A stretch of 64,000 nucleotides of DNA from Halobacillus litoralis. Its GTDB lineage: Bacteria; Bacillota; Bacilli; Bacillales; Halobacillaceae. Location of the stretch: assembly GCF_020171725.1 (NCBI RefSeq), contig NZ_JAIVAJ010000010.1, positions 150,127-214,126 of the forward strand, in the 5' to 3' direction. Below the pieces are notes generated by a model. The model was not told the DNA's origin and did no database searches. It saw only the letters and a program-made list of their open reading frames with translations. Position numbers and translations under genes: made by a program. Of this stretch, positions 45,765-52,648 are shown piece after piece. The number at the start of each line of letters is the position of its first letter. Within the stretch, counting starts at the first letter, position 1.

Positions 45765-45783
45765 TTGAGAAAAATTTTCTCAA
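45765..45783. promoter_or_regulatory. 19-bp perfect palindrome upstream of the transglycosylase
   Basis: TTGAGAAAAATTTTCTCAA is 9+1+9 symmetric. It lies about 115 bases before the lytic transglycosylase start. It resembles a dimeric regulator site but I cannot name the regulator. Confidence 0.4.
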
Positions 45784-45899
45784 GTTTCTAGGTTGATTAC
45801 GTGTTGCAGGAAAAAAGCAGGGAAGGTATGTTCTCATGTTGTGGCAGAATGTGGGGTAAGGTAGAATGATGATATACATATCAAAACGAGGTGGAAACA

Positions 45900-46520
45900 G
45901 TGGATTTGAATAAGATGCAGCACTTGATTCAAATGCAGAGTATGTCGATTATGAGTGGGAATTCAGCTGACAGTTTTTCGAGCGGAATACGGGATATGGC
46001 TTTTCAAAGCATGTTGGAAGCGGCTATGAGCCAGGGACCAAAGGCTCCAACCAACCGAAGTTTCACAGCTGTCGACCTTTTTCAAACGTATCCTCCCGAA
46101 ACGACGGCAGGGGTGGAGAGTGTTAAGCCGAAAAAGGTTGAAGTGAAAGATTCTGAAATCGACGCCATGATTGCCAAAGCTTCTGAAGCCTATGGAGTAG
46201 ACGCGGACTTGATCAGATCAGTGGTCAAAGCGGAGTCGAATTTCGACGCGGACGTTGTCAGTCATGCAGGGGCGCAGGGGCTGATGCAGCTTATGCCGGC
46301 AACAGCACGTGGTCTCGGTGTATCTGATCCGTTCGACCCGGAGCAGAACATCATGGGAGGGACAAAATACTTGAAGCAGATGCTGGATAAGTATGACGGG
46401 GACTCCAAACTTGCCTTAGCGGCCTACAACGCAGGTCCTGGTAATGTCGATAAATACGGTGGAGTACCGCCATTCCAAGAAACCCAGCACTACGTACGAA
46501 AAGTACTAGACTTTGTCTGA
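45900..46520 (+). CDS. Lytic transglycosylase (SLT domain)
   Basis: 206 residues from GTG 45900, behind GAGGTGG; an upstream in-frame GTG would lie inside it. No signal peptide is evident, and the first 90 residues look disordered. The SLT domain holds the catalytic glutamate in VVKAESNFDADVVSHAGAQG, then LMQLMPATARGLGV, NIMGGTKYLKQMLDKY and ALAAYNAGPGNVDKYGG. It cleaves peptidoglycan glycan strands. Its leaderless look matches the YjbJ/CwlQ type. A 13-bp hairpin overlaps the stop. Confidence 0.88.
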   Translation: MDLNKMQHLIQMQSMSIMSGNSADSFSSGIRDMAFQSMLEAAMSQGPKAPTNRSFTAVDLFQTYPPETTAGVESVKPKKVEVKDSEIDAMIAKASEAYGVDADLIRSVVKAESNFDADVVSHAGAQGLMQLMPATARGLGVSDPFDPEQNIMGGTKYLKQMLDKYDGDSKLALAAYNAGPGNVDKYGGVPPFQETQHYVRKVLDFV

Positions 46521-46545
46521 GATCCTTGGGAACTCAGACAAAGTC
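46509..46545 (+). terminator. Hairpin overlapping the transglycosylase stop
   Basis: GACTTTGTCTGAG (46509-46521) pairs exactly with CTCAGACAAAGTC (46533-46545). The U-run is poor, so it may not terminate well. Confidence 0.5.
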
Positions 46546-46630
46546 TTCGGGGATTTCGCCGTGGTTCGTGCATCCCGTAGAAGTCTCGCCATTTTCCGCC
46601 ACTGTACGAAAGTAGCGGGAAGAGAACCGA
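46546..46630. repeat. Dispersed repeat, copy C (right part only)
   Basis: GATTTCGCCGTGGTTCGTGC, then ATCCCGTAGAAGTCTCGCCATTTTCCGCC split over two runs, correspond to the right arm of copies A and B. It ends near GAGAACC. The left arm is missing and the element is joined to the end of the transglycosylase gene. 46631-46780 shows nothing else. Confidence 0.65.
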
Positions 46631-46783
46631 GCAGGGATATGGAAAGTGGAACGTCATTCTGTGCCATATTCGCCTTTTCCGGACGGTAGCATAAGAGGTT
46701 CCGTCTCTCCTTCATAAAGTTGTTTCGCCAACACCGATTCTCAAACTATATAAGAACCGATGGGACTTTCTCGACAACCTGAT

Positions 46784-46812
46784 AAAAAAGACCTCTTCGA
46801 AAGAGGTCTTTT
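46784..46812. terminator. Terminator next to the FMN reductase gene
   Basis: AAAAGACCTCTT pairs exactly with AAGAGGTCTTTT around CGA. Runs of A and T allow use on both strands. Confidence 0.87.
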
Positions 46813-47367
46813 CTAATGCTTATCTGGTTCGATTTCACGGCTCATCTGCATGTATTGGTTAAAGACACGTGTCATTTCCTTCAGGCGGTTGCGGACGTCT
46901 TCATCGATCAGCTCACCTTGTGTTGAAAAATGGTTGGTATGTGTGTACACGTAATTTGGTGTCACCATACAGCGGAAATAGTTCAAAATCGGCTTCAGCT
47001 GATTCTCGATGACGAGATGGTGCTGTAAGGTTCCGCCGTTTGCTACAATGGAGACAGGCTTGTAACGCATAGCCAGCGGTGAAACGGCATCGAACACATT
47101 CTTCAAGGTGCCAGGTATCGATCCTTGGAAGATCGGTGTCGCAATGACGTAAGCATCAGCTTCTTCTACTTCTCGGATAAGCTGCTGCATGTCTTCGTTA
47201 TATTCTTCGGCGGGACGACCATCGACAAATTGTAGTTCGTAATCTTCAAGGTTGATGATTTTGGTTTCGTGGTGATCCGGGAGCTGCTTGATATCCTGTT
47301 GAATTTCTTCAAGCAGAACCCGCGTTTTCGAACCAACGATCGTTCCGTTAAGAAGTAAGATTTTCAT
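46813..47367 (-). CDS. NAD(P)H-dependent FMN reductase family protein
   Basis: 184 residues. The flavodoxin-like fold starts MKILLLNGTIVGSKTRVLLE, a phosphate-binding loop for FMN. ADAYVIATPIFQGSIPGTLK and NVFDAVSPLA follow, then KPVSIVANGGTLQHHLVI. It resembles SsuE-like or azoreductase-type FMN reductases. Monocistronic, with a terminator directly after its stop. Confidence 0.86.
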   Translation of the reverse strand: MKILLLNGTIVGSKTRVLLEEIQQDIKQLPDHHETKIINLEDYELQFVDGRPAEEYNEDMQQLIREVEEADAYVIATPIFQGSIPGTLKNVFDAVSPLAMRYKPVSIVANGGTLQHHLVIENQLKPILNYFRCMVTPNYVYTHTNHFSTQGELIDEDVRNRLKEMTRVFNQYMQMSREIEPDKH

Positions 47368-47580
47368 GATCGTTTCTCCCCTTTATGTCTTAAAACTTAA
47401 GGTGTGTAAGTTTTATGTGTGTAATTAGGATATGTACATCGGCTTTTGAGGTTCATGGTACTAGTATCTCTCATTCTTCTTCCAATGTTAAATCATACGT
47501 TCGTATTTCGCAATTTGCATGGAAGCAAGGGTAATGGACAAGCGATTCGGGTAAATGGATAATAGGAGAGGAGGGATGGA

Positions 47581-47862
47581 ATGATTAAGTTTTGGCGACG
47601 AATCAAATTTATATTCAATGTAAGAAAGTCCATTCCTTTCTTGAACCAATTTTTCAGATCGAAAGAAGTAAGCCTGGATAAGAAATTGTTATCAGTAGGT
47701 TTTTTGATTTTCTACCTTCTGTTCCCCTGGGATGTCATTCCGGATTTTCTTGTGTTTCTAGGTATTGTCGATGATCTAGCTGTTTTCACCTTCATTCTGC
47801 AGTTGATGGTGAAGATGGCACCTGAATCTTTAAAGGAACAATATCATCTGGAAGAGAAGTAA
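47581..47862 (+). CDS. DUF1232 (YkvA-like) membrane protein
   Basis: 93 residues. SLDKKLLSVGFLIFYLLFPW, then DVIPDFLVFLGIVDDLAVF, is the DUF1232 motif, with two short membrane segments. Function unknown. It starts behind GAGAGGAGGGA. Confidence 0.85.
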   Translation: MIKFWRRIKFIFNVRKSIPFLNQFFRSKEVSLDKKLLSVGFLIFYLLFPWDVIPDFLVFLGIVDDLAVFTFILQLMVKMAPESLKEQYHLEEK

Positions 47863-47934
47863 AGATGTTTAAAAGGACAAGCAATGAGGAAAAGTATTGT
47901 TGTTGATGATAATACCATTCAAGGAGTGATGTTC

Positions 47935-48351
47935 ATGAGTAATGTAATGTTTACAGCACATGCTACAGCAAAAGGCGGCCGTGACGGTCACGTTAAATCA
48001 GATGATGGCTTAGTTGATGTAAATCTATCAACACCTGGTGAAGGTTCAGATAAGGGCTCAAACCCTGAACAGCTGTTTGCAGCAGGTTATTCTTCATGCT
48101 TCGATGGTGCGTTGAACTTAATGGCAAGCAAGCAGAAGAAGGAAATCGAGTCAGAGACGACAGCAGACGTCAGCCTTCTAAAAGATGAATCAGACAACGG
48201 CTTCAAAATCGGTGTTGTTCTGAACGTCCGCGTGAAAGGTGTTTCTCAGGAAGAAGCAGAAGCATTAGTGGAAAAAGCTCATGAATTCTGCCCGTATTCT
48301 AAAGCGACAAGAGGAAATATCGACGTAGAATTAAATACACAAGCTGTCTAA
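47935..48351 (+). CDS. ohr: Organic hydroperoxide resistance protein (Ohr/OsmC family)
   Basis: 138 residues from ATG 47935 behind AAGGAG; the 17 extra upstream codons have no ribosome site. Ohr features: NVMFTAHATAKGGRDGHVKS, GSNPEQLFAAGYSSCFDGAL with the first catalytic cysteine, and AHEFCPYSKATRGNIDVEL with the second. It reduces organic hydroperoxides with dihydrolipoyl or similar thiols. No OhrR gene lies beside it. Confidence 0.93.
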   Translation: MSNVMFTAHATAKGGRDGHVKSDDGLVDVNLSTPGEGSDKGSNPEQLFAAGYSSCFDGALNLMASKQKKEIESETTADVSLLKDESDNGFKIGVVLNVRVKGVSQEEAEALVEKAHEFCPYSKATRGNIDVELNTQAV

Positions 48352-48359
48352 TAAATAGC

Positions 48360-48402
48360 TAAAAGCCTTGCTGCAGGAGCAATCCTGAAGCAAGGCTTTT
48401 TA
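48360..48402. terminator. Terminator after ohr
   Basis: AAAAGCCTTGCTGCAGG pairs with CCTGAAGCAAGGCTTTTT apart from one internal mismatch. Confidence 0.87.
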
Positions 48403-48531
48403 TAATGGAAAAAGATACAGCATTCGTTTCTTTTCTGCCTTTTCTTCCAGACTTCACGTGGAACATCAAGGTTTTTCCTTTTGTAAAGGCGTGAGGATAT
48501 GGTACTTTTAAATCGAAGGAGAGGAGCAGTC

Positions 48532-48819
48532 ATGGAAATAACCGATCAAGCACGCGACTTGTTAAACCAAATACTTGAAGAAGAATCTGGAACACTGCGT
48601 TTATTTTTTGCGGGGTTCGGTTGCGGTGAGCCCGATATCGGGATGACCATCGGCGAACCTGAAGCAGATGATGAACTGCATTATATCAACTCGATTCCCG
48701 TTGCTATTGATCAGCGGATTGCCCACTTAACGGAACCATTGACGATTGAAGGTAAACAAACGATGGAAGGGCCGAAGTTTCAAATACTAGGTCTTCCTGA
48801 AAAGAATTGTGACGATTAA
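48532..48819 (+). CDS. HesB/IscA-like iron-sulfur family protein
   Basis: 95 residues from ATG 48532 behind GAGGAG. The fold of the HesB/IscA (YneR-like) group is suggested by ITDQARDLLNQILEEES, LRLFFAGFGCGEPDIGMTI and KFQILGLPEKNCDD. Two cysteines remain, in GFGCGEP and near the C-terminus, so the full CxxC of IscA is absent. Fe-S related function is uncertain. A terminator follows. Confidence 0.72.
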   Translation: MEITDQARDLLNQILEEESGTLRLFFAGFGCGEPDIGMTIGEPEADDELHYINSIPVAIDQRIAHLTEPLTIEGKQTMEGPKFQILGLPEKNCDD

Positions 48820-48820
48820 A

Positions 48821-48846
48821 AACCCGCACATGGTGTGGGTTTCTTT
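48821..48846 (+). terminator. Terminator after the HesB-like gene
   Basis: AACCCGCAC pairs with GTGTGGGTT around ATG, then TCTTT. Confidence 0.75.
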
Positions 48847-48896
48847 ATCGTTGTAAGGCTTACACCATTTGCTACTCGGAAAGGATTCAAGACATC

Positions 48897-49508
48897 ATGT
48901 TGGCATCAGGACACCAGGTTGTTGGATTTACATTTGGGATGGGAGCGGTCATGTGGATTCCCTACACGGAAGTATCGACCGCACAGCCCTTTCCCACGCT
49001 ATTATTTTTCTCTTTTGTACTCGTAGGATCATTGCTTCCGGATATTGATACACCTAAGTCCAAAATCGGTCAGAAATTCTGGCGGGGACTTGTCATTGTA
49101 TTAGCCCTTGCTCTATTGGGGTATTTATTTGCACCTACATATATTGATCATTACCGGGATGAGCTGAAGGTTTTCGTTATGATGCTCCTGCCTGTACTCG
49201 TGATGGTACGGGGCCACCGGAAAATGACGCACTCATTACTGTTTCTGGTCCTGCTTGTATTTTACAGCTATCTGATCGAGATGTGGAGCGGCATTACGTG
49301 GTTTTACTTAAGTGGACTTCTGATCGGGGTCGCCTCTCATTTATTTGCAGATTCCCTGACGAAACGCGGGATCCCGCTGGCTTATCCTTTCTCGAAAAAA
49401 TACACACGCTTCTTTGTTACGTTCCGAACGGGTTCCAATGTTGAACGGATTCTCGTCTATTCACTGGTTGTTTGGAACATTTGGGTGCTGATCAATCAGC
49501 TTCTGTAA
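48897..49508 (+). CDS. YdjM/DUF457-type metal-dependent membrane hydrolase
   Basis: 203 residues with about five membrane helices. LASGHQVVGFTFG, GSLLPDIDTPKSKIG, RGHRKMTHSLLFL and HLFADSLTKRGIPLAYPF carry the histidines and aspartates of the YdjM (LexA-regulated, DUF457) hydrolase family. The substrate is not known. The start lies after GGAAAGGATTC. A terminator follows and then the pheromone cassette. Confidence 0.85.
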   Translation: MLASGHQVVGFTFGMGAVMWIPYTEVSTAQPFPTLLFFSFVLVGSLLPDIDTPKSKIGQKFWRGLVIVLALALLGYLFAPTYIDHYRDELKVFVMMLLPVLVMVRGHRKMTHSLLFLVLLVFYSYLIEMWSGITWFYLSGLLIGVASHLFADSLTKRGIPLAYPFSKKYTRFFVTFRTGSNVERILVYSLVVWNIWVLINQLL

Positions 49509-49512
49509 TTTG

Positions 49513-49549
49513 ATCCCCTTTATGCCTGTTTGGCATAAGGGGGATTTTT
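49513..49549 (+). terminator. Terminator after the YdjM-like gene
   Basis: ATCCCCTTTATGCC pairs with GGCATAAGGGGGAT (one G-T pair), then a run of T. It isolates the pheromone cassette from upstream transcription. Confidence 0.88.
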
Positions 49550-49564
49550 GTATAGGTAGAGAAA

Positions 49565-49658
49565 TTTGTCGATTACCATCGACCTATATCATATTATGAA
49601 ATAAAGTGTAAATTTTGAAAAAATAGTTATTAATTACTAGACTTTCGATCGCCGAAAT
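49565..49658 (+). promoter_or_regulatory. Promoter and possible operators of the pheromone receptor gene
   Basis: TTGAAA (49615-49620) and TAGACT (49638-49643) with 17 bases form a promoter. Upstream, TTTGTCGAT (49565-49573) differs from the Spo0A box in the last base and overlaps the inverted repeat GTCGAT-TACC-ATCGAC (49568-49583). TTTCG/CGAAA at about 49643-49657 forms another palindrome just downstream of the -10. The region is very AT-rich, unlike its neighbours. Confidence 0.45.
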
Positions 49659-49689
49659 ATTACAATTTACGTATTAAGAGGAAAGGTTG

Positions 49690-50730
49690 ATGGCGATGAA
49701 AGACTACCAGGTCCTGAAGCCGAAAGCAATTCAAACCTTACAAATGGACTACGATTCAATAGTCTATGACGTATATTTGGACAAGCTGCGGAATTTTTCA
49801 AAAGAAGAGGCTGTTGAACAGACGAGAGCTTTTTGTCTGATAATGCGGTCCCACAATATTGAAGATCAAATTGCTTGTCTTGAATTTCTGTATATGAATG
49901 ATTTTATTGAAGATGTCGTTCAGGTTCTTAATTCAGGTGTTTTGAACGATGATGTTAAATTGCTGTACAGGATGACAATGGAACGATTAGGGTCCTCTTA
50001 TGAGCAATCCCTTCACTGGTTGAAATCCCTGCATTTTTCACACCCCTCTTTACACTGTCTTCACCAAGCCATCATGGCTTACCGCTACTTTGATATGAAC
50101 ATGTATCAAGGGCTGGATGGTTATATTGAGAGTTATGACCAAGCACTCCAACAAGTAAATGAACCACTTGCTTTGTATTTCTTTGAGAGACGTTATCATG
50201 AACTGCTCTTTCATTATTATTGGAAATCGAACCATATCCTCCTTGCGAGAAGATATGCTTACAAACTGATTAATAAGGAGTTATCTCCAAGAAAAAAGAC
50301 TACCATCCTCCATTATTTAACATTAACCTATGCATTTGAAAGTTATGAAGTGGCAATGGGGCATGCTTATGAAGCTCTCCATTATGCGGAAGAGCACAAC
50401 CAAGTAAAACAGATTCCTTCTCTGAAGCATCGTACCATTCCATTTATTGCAGCTCTACATAGACAAACAGCGGATGTTACCACACCTGATTTTGTAGAGA
50501 CTGCTCATTTAGCCATTGCAGATGGCAGGTATGAGGAAGGGGCGGCAATGCTTCAATCATTTGAGGATCTAACCCCATTTCAAGAATGTTATTTAGGCTT
50601 TGCTTTGCGGGATGAGAAAATGATCTATAACTCAGAGCGCCGTTTTATCGATGAAAGGGGAGATCGATTCTTTGCACAATTGTCTCATGAATATAGGAGG
50701 AGATTAAAAGGTGATGAGTTCTTCGTGTAG
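49690..50730 (+). CDS. AimR/Rap-like peptide pheromone receptor (RRNPP superfamily), no HTH seen
   Basis: 346 residues from ATG 49690, eight bases after AGAGG; TAA at 49675-49677 closes the frame upstream. The protein is all-helical with TPR-like repeats. Segments such as DQIACLEFLYMNDFIEDVVQ, YYWKSNHILLARRYAYKLIN and LTLTYAFESYEVAMGHAYEA fit phage AimR receptors and other RRNPP proteins. The C-terminus HLAIADGRYEEGAAMLQSFE and FFAQLSHEYRRRLKGD also fits. AimR proteins are about 380 residues and begin with a helix-turn-helix. Here that N-terminal domain is missing. It is followed 58 bases later by a secreted peptide precursor, which is the decisive context. Family call moderate. Confidence 0.72.
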   Translation: MAMKDYQVLKPKAIQTLQMDYDSIVYDVYLDKLRNFSKEEAVEQTRAFCLIMRSHNIEDQIACLEFLYMNDFIEDVVQVLNSGVLNDDVKLLYRMTMERLGSSYEQSLHWLKSLHFSHPSLHCLHQAIMAYRYFDMNMYQGLDGYIESYDQALQQVNEPLALYFFERRYHELLFHYYWKSNHILLARRYAYKLINKELSPRKKTTILHYLTLTYAFESYEVAMGHAYEALHYAEEHNQVKQIPSLKHRTIPFIAALHRQTADVTTPDFVETAHLAIADGRYEEGAAMLQSFEDLTPFQECYLGFALRDEKMIYNSERRFIDERGDRFFAQLSHEYRRRLKGDEFFV

Positions 50731-50788
50731 AAAAGGGCCTCTGCACGTGAGGATTTAAATATATGAAACTTAAGGAGGGCATTAAGAT

Positions 50789-51001
50789 ATGAGAAAGTTG
50801 TTTGTAGGTGCATTATTGGCATTGTTTCTTGTCGTAGGCAGTTTTTCATTCACTCCTCTAGCCGCTAACGAAGATCCGGGAGATCCAGGGATTGGCAATG
50901 TTGAGCCGGTAGATACGAGTGATTCAGGTGATGAACCTTCCTTTGATCCGGATGGAGTGGTTCAACCATCCTCAGATCCGGGAGACCCGGGCATCGGTTA
51001 A
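50789..51001 (+). CDS. Secreted pheromone precursor with duplicated octapeptide
   Basis: 70 residues behind AAGGAGGG. A signal peptide (MRKLFVGALLALFLVVGSFS) with likely cleavage after LAA at residue 26 is followed by an acidic linker. DPGDPGIG occurs at residues 29-36 (50873-50896) and as the exact C-terminus at 63-70 (50975-50998). The two DNA copies differ in codons 4-8 by third-position changes only. This is the layout of Phr and AimP precursors, in which the C-terminal 5-8 residues are released and re-imported to act on the receptor. The mature form is probably DPGDPGIG, GDPGIG or DPGIG. The pairing with the receptor upstream is the main evidence. Confidence 0.8.
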   Translation: MRKLFVGALLALFLVVGSFSFTPLAANEDPGDPGIGNVEPVDTSDSGDEPSFDPDGVVQPSSDPGDPGIG

Positions 51002-51009
51002 TAAATCGT

Positions 51010-51047
51010 GCAGTCGGACCATGATCAATGGTTCCGGCTGTTTTTTT
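51010..51047 (+). terminator. Terminator after the pheromone precursor
   Basis: GCAGTCGGACCA pairs imperfectly with TGGTTCCGGCTG around a short loop, then seven T. It ends the cassette. Confidence 0.85.
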
Positions 51048-51192
51048 ATGGCTTCTTCCTTACTCCTAGACCATTCGAACGCCTTCCCTTCACTCAAATC
51101 CCATTATTTTCAAGAATAAGGATGCGAAAATCTAGATGTAGAGTATGATGAAAAGGGAAAGAGTAGGTAGAGAGACAGAAGGAGGAGCTTCG

Positions 51193-52509
51193 ATGAACAG
51201 AGAGAAGATGTGGGTAAACATACGTGACAGTTTTTGGTTTCTTCCTGCGTTGTATAGTGCGATATCCATTCTAATGGTCATTCTGACAAGTGCACTGGAC
51301 GTATGGGTGGTTCCGAAAATAGAAGAAAGTCTGCCTAAGGTATTTTTTACAGAGAAGAGTGTAGCACAAACCTTGTACGGCTCGTTGATCACGTCGATTC
51401 TGACAATGACGACAATCAGTTTTTCAACGATTATGGTCGTGTTGACGACTTATACAACGCAGTTTTCCCCACGAACCCTTCAGGATTTCATGAGGAGTCG
51501 TGTGACCCAGCACGTGCTGGGGGTCTATTCTTTTGGCTTTGTGTTCTCGCTGATCAATTTACTGCTGCTCGGAAGTGAGAAAAGCCAGGGGCTGCTCAGT
51601 CCTTTTATTACCGTCTTCATTTCGATTGTATGTCTCGCCTTTTTCATCATCTTCATTCACCATTCCTCGAGATTCGTTCAAGTAAATAATTTGATCGGGA
51701 AGATTCGCACGGATACGTCGGATGTCATTGCGAAGACGTTTGACGAGAAAGATTATCATGAAAACGTAGAATGGAACCCGGCGGAGATCGATCAATACAA
51801 GGAGAGGGAGCCGTCCGTGATTACAGCTTCTGAATCAGGATATCTTCAAGGCATTCAAATCGATGGATTACTGCGTGCTGCCAAGCAGCAGGATCTGCTT
51901 CTTGAAGCGACCTTCCAAGTAGGAAGCTATATTCAAAAAGGAGTTCCGCTGTTTTATTACTGGGAAAAAGGGGAGGACGCCGAGTCTCCTGACGACTGTT
52001 TAGATTACTTGCTGATCGGCAATGAGCGGACGGATATTCAAGATATTGAGTTTTCGATTCAAAAACTTGTGGAAATTGCCGTCAAGGCCATTTCACCGAG
52101 CATTAATGATCCTCATACAGCCGTCAACTGCATCAATCGCATCGGCTCACTTCTTTCGGAACTAGCTGAGGTTCATAAACCCATTCGTTATTATGCCGAC
52201 CAAGACAATCATCTACGGCTGATCATGGAGCCGAAAGAGTTCAGCGACTATTTGTATAAGAGCTTCTACCAGATCCGCATCTATGGGAAACAAGACTTGA
52301 CCGTGATGAACGGCGTCCTGGAGGCCCTCCATAATATCGCGATTGTTCATAAAGGAACGGTTAAAGAAGATACGTGGCGATTCGGGAAGTATATGATTGA
52401 GTCTGTCGATACCAACGAGTTGAATGAGCTGGATTATGAGCGTTTTTACAACCATGCTAAGCGGCTTGCCGATGAATGCGAAGAAGAAATGACGCTTCCC
52501 CCTTTGTGA
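51193..52509 (+). CDS. DUF2254 membrane protein (copy 2)
   Basis: 438 residues from ATG 51193 behind GAAGGAGGAG; 16 in-frame upstream codons have no ribosome site. The domain pattern is that of the copy at 30403: four membrane helices with SILTMTTISFSTIMVVLTTY and TQFSPRTLQDFMRSRVTQHV, then SGYLQGIQIDGLLRAAKQQD, FQVGSYIQKGVPLFYYWEKG and SPSINDPHTAVNCINRIGSL. It may be read together with the pheromone cassette, but a terminator separates them. Function unknown. Confidence 0.85.
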   Translation: MNREKMWVNIRDSFWFLPALYSAISILMVILTSALDVWVVPKIEESLPKVFFTEKSVAQTLYGSLITSILTMTTISFSTIMVVLTTYTTQFSPRTLQDFMRSRVTQHVLGVYSFGFVFSLINLLLLGSEKSQGLLSPFITVFISIVCLAFFIIFIHHSSRFVQVNNLIGKIRTDTSDVIAKTFDEKDYHENVEWNPAEIDQYKEREPSVITASESGYLQGIQIDGLLRAAKQQDLLLEATFQVGSYIQKGVPLFYYWEKGEDAESPDDCLDYLLIGNERTDIQDIEFSIQKLVEIAVKAISPSINDPHTAVNCINRIGSLLSELAEVHKPIRYYADQDNHLRLIMEPKEFSDYLYKSFYQIRIYGKQDLTVMNGVLEALHNIAIVHKGTVKEDTWRFGKYMIESVDTNELNELDYERFYNHAKRLADECEEEMTLPPL

Positions 52510-52525
52510 AAACAGAGGGGATTTT
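52497..52525 (+). terminator. Terminator after the DUF2254 gene
   Basis: TCCCC and GGGGA arms with CTTTGTG/AACAGAG between, then TTTTATTG. Overlaps the stop codon. Confidence 0.65.
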
Positions 52526-52648
52526 ATTGTAGGTAATATTCCTCTCTCTGTTTATATTTTCCTACCCAGGGTACATAAAATTATACCTCGTGTCATTATT
52601 TCACGAAAATAGTCAACGAGGAGAACAGGATGAGGAAAGGAGAAGTCG

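Noticed and set aside
45625..45879. 84-residue minus-strand reading frame
   Set aside because: No ribosome site, odd composition, and it crosses the palindrome; probably chance.
49560..49689. Frameshifted HTH domain upstream of the receptor
   Set aside because: All frames contain several stop codons and no helix-turn-helix-like sequence, so the short N-terminus is not caused by a simple frameshift here.
49551..51200. Prophage region around the AimR-like gene
   Set aside because: No integrase, terminase, capsid or repressor gene lies in the flanks; neighbours are chromosomal housekeeping genes and terminators isolate the cassette.
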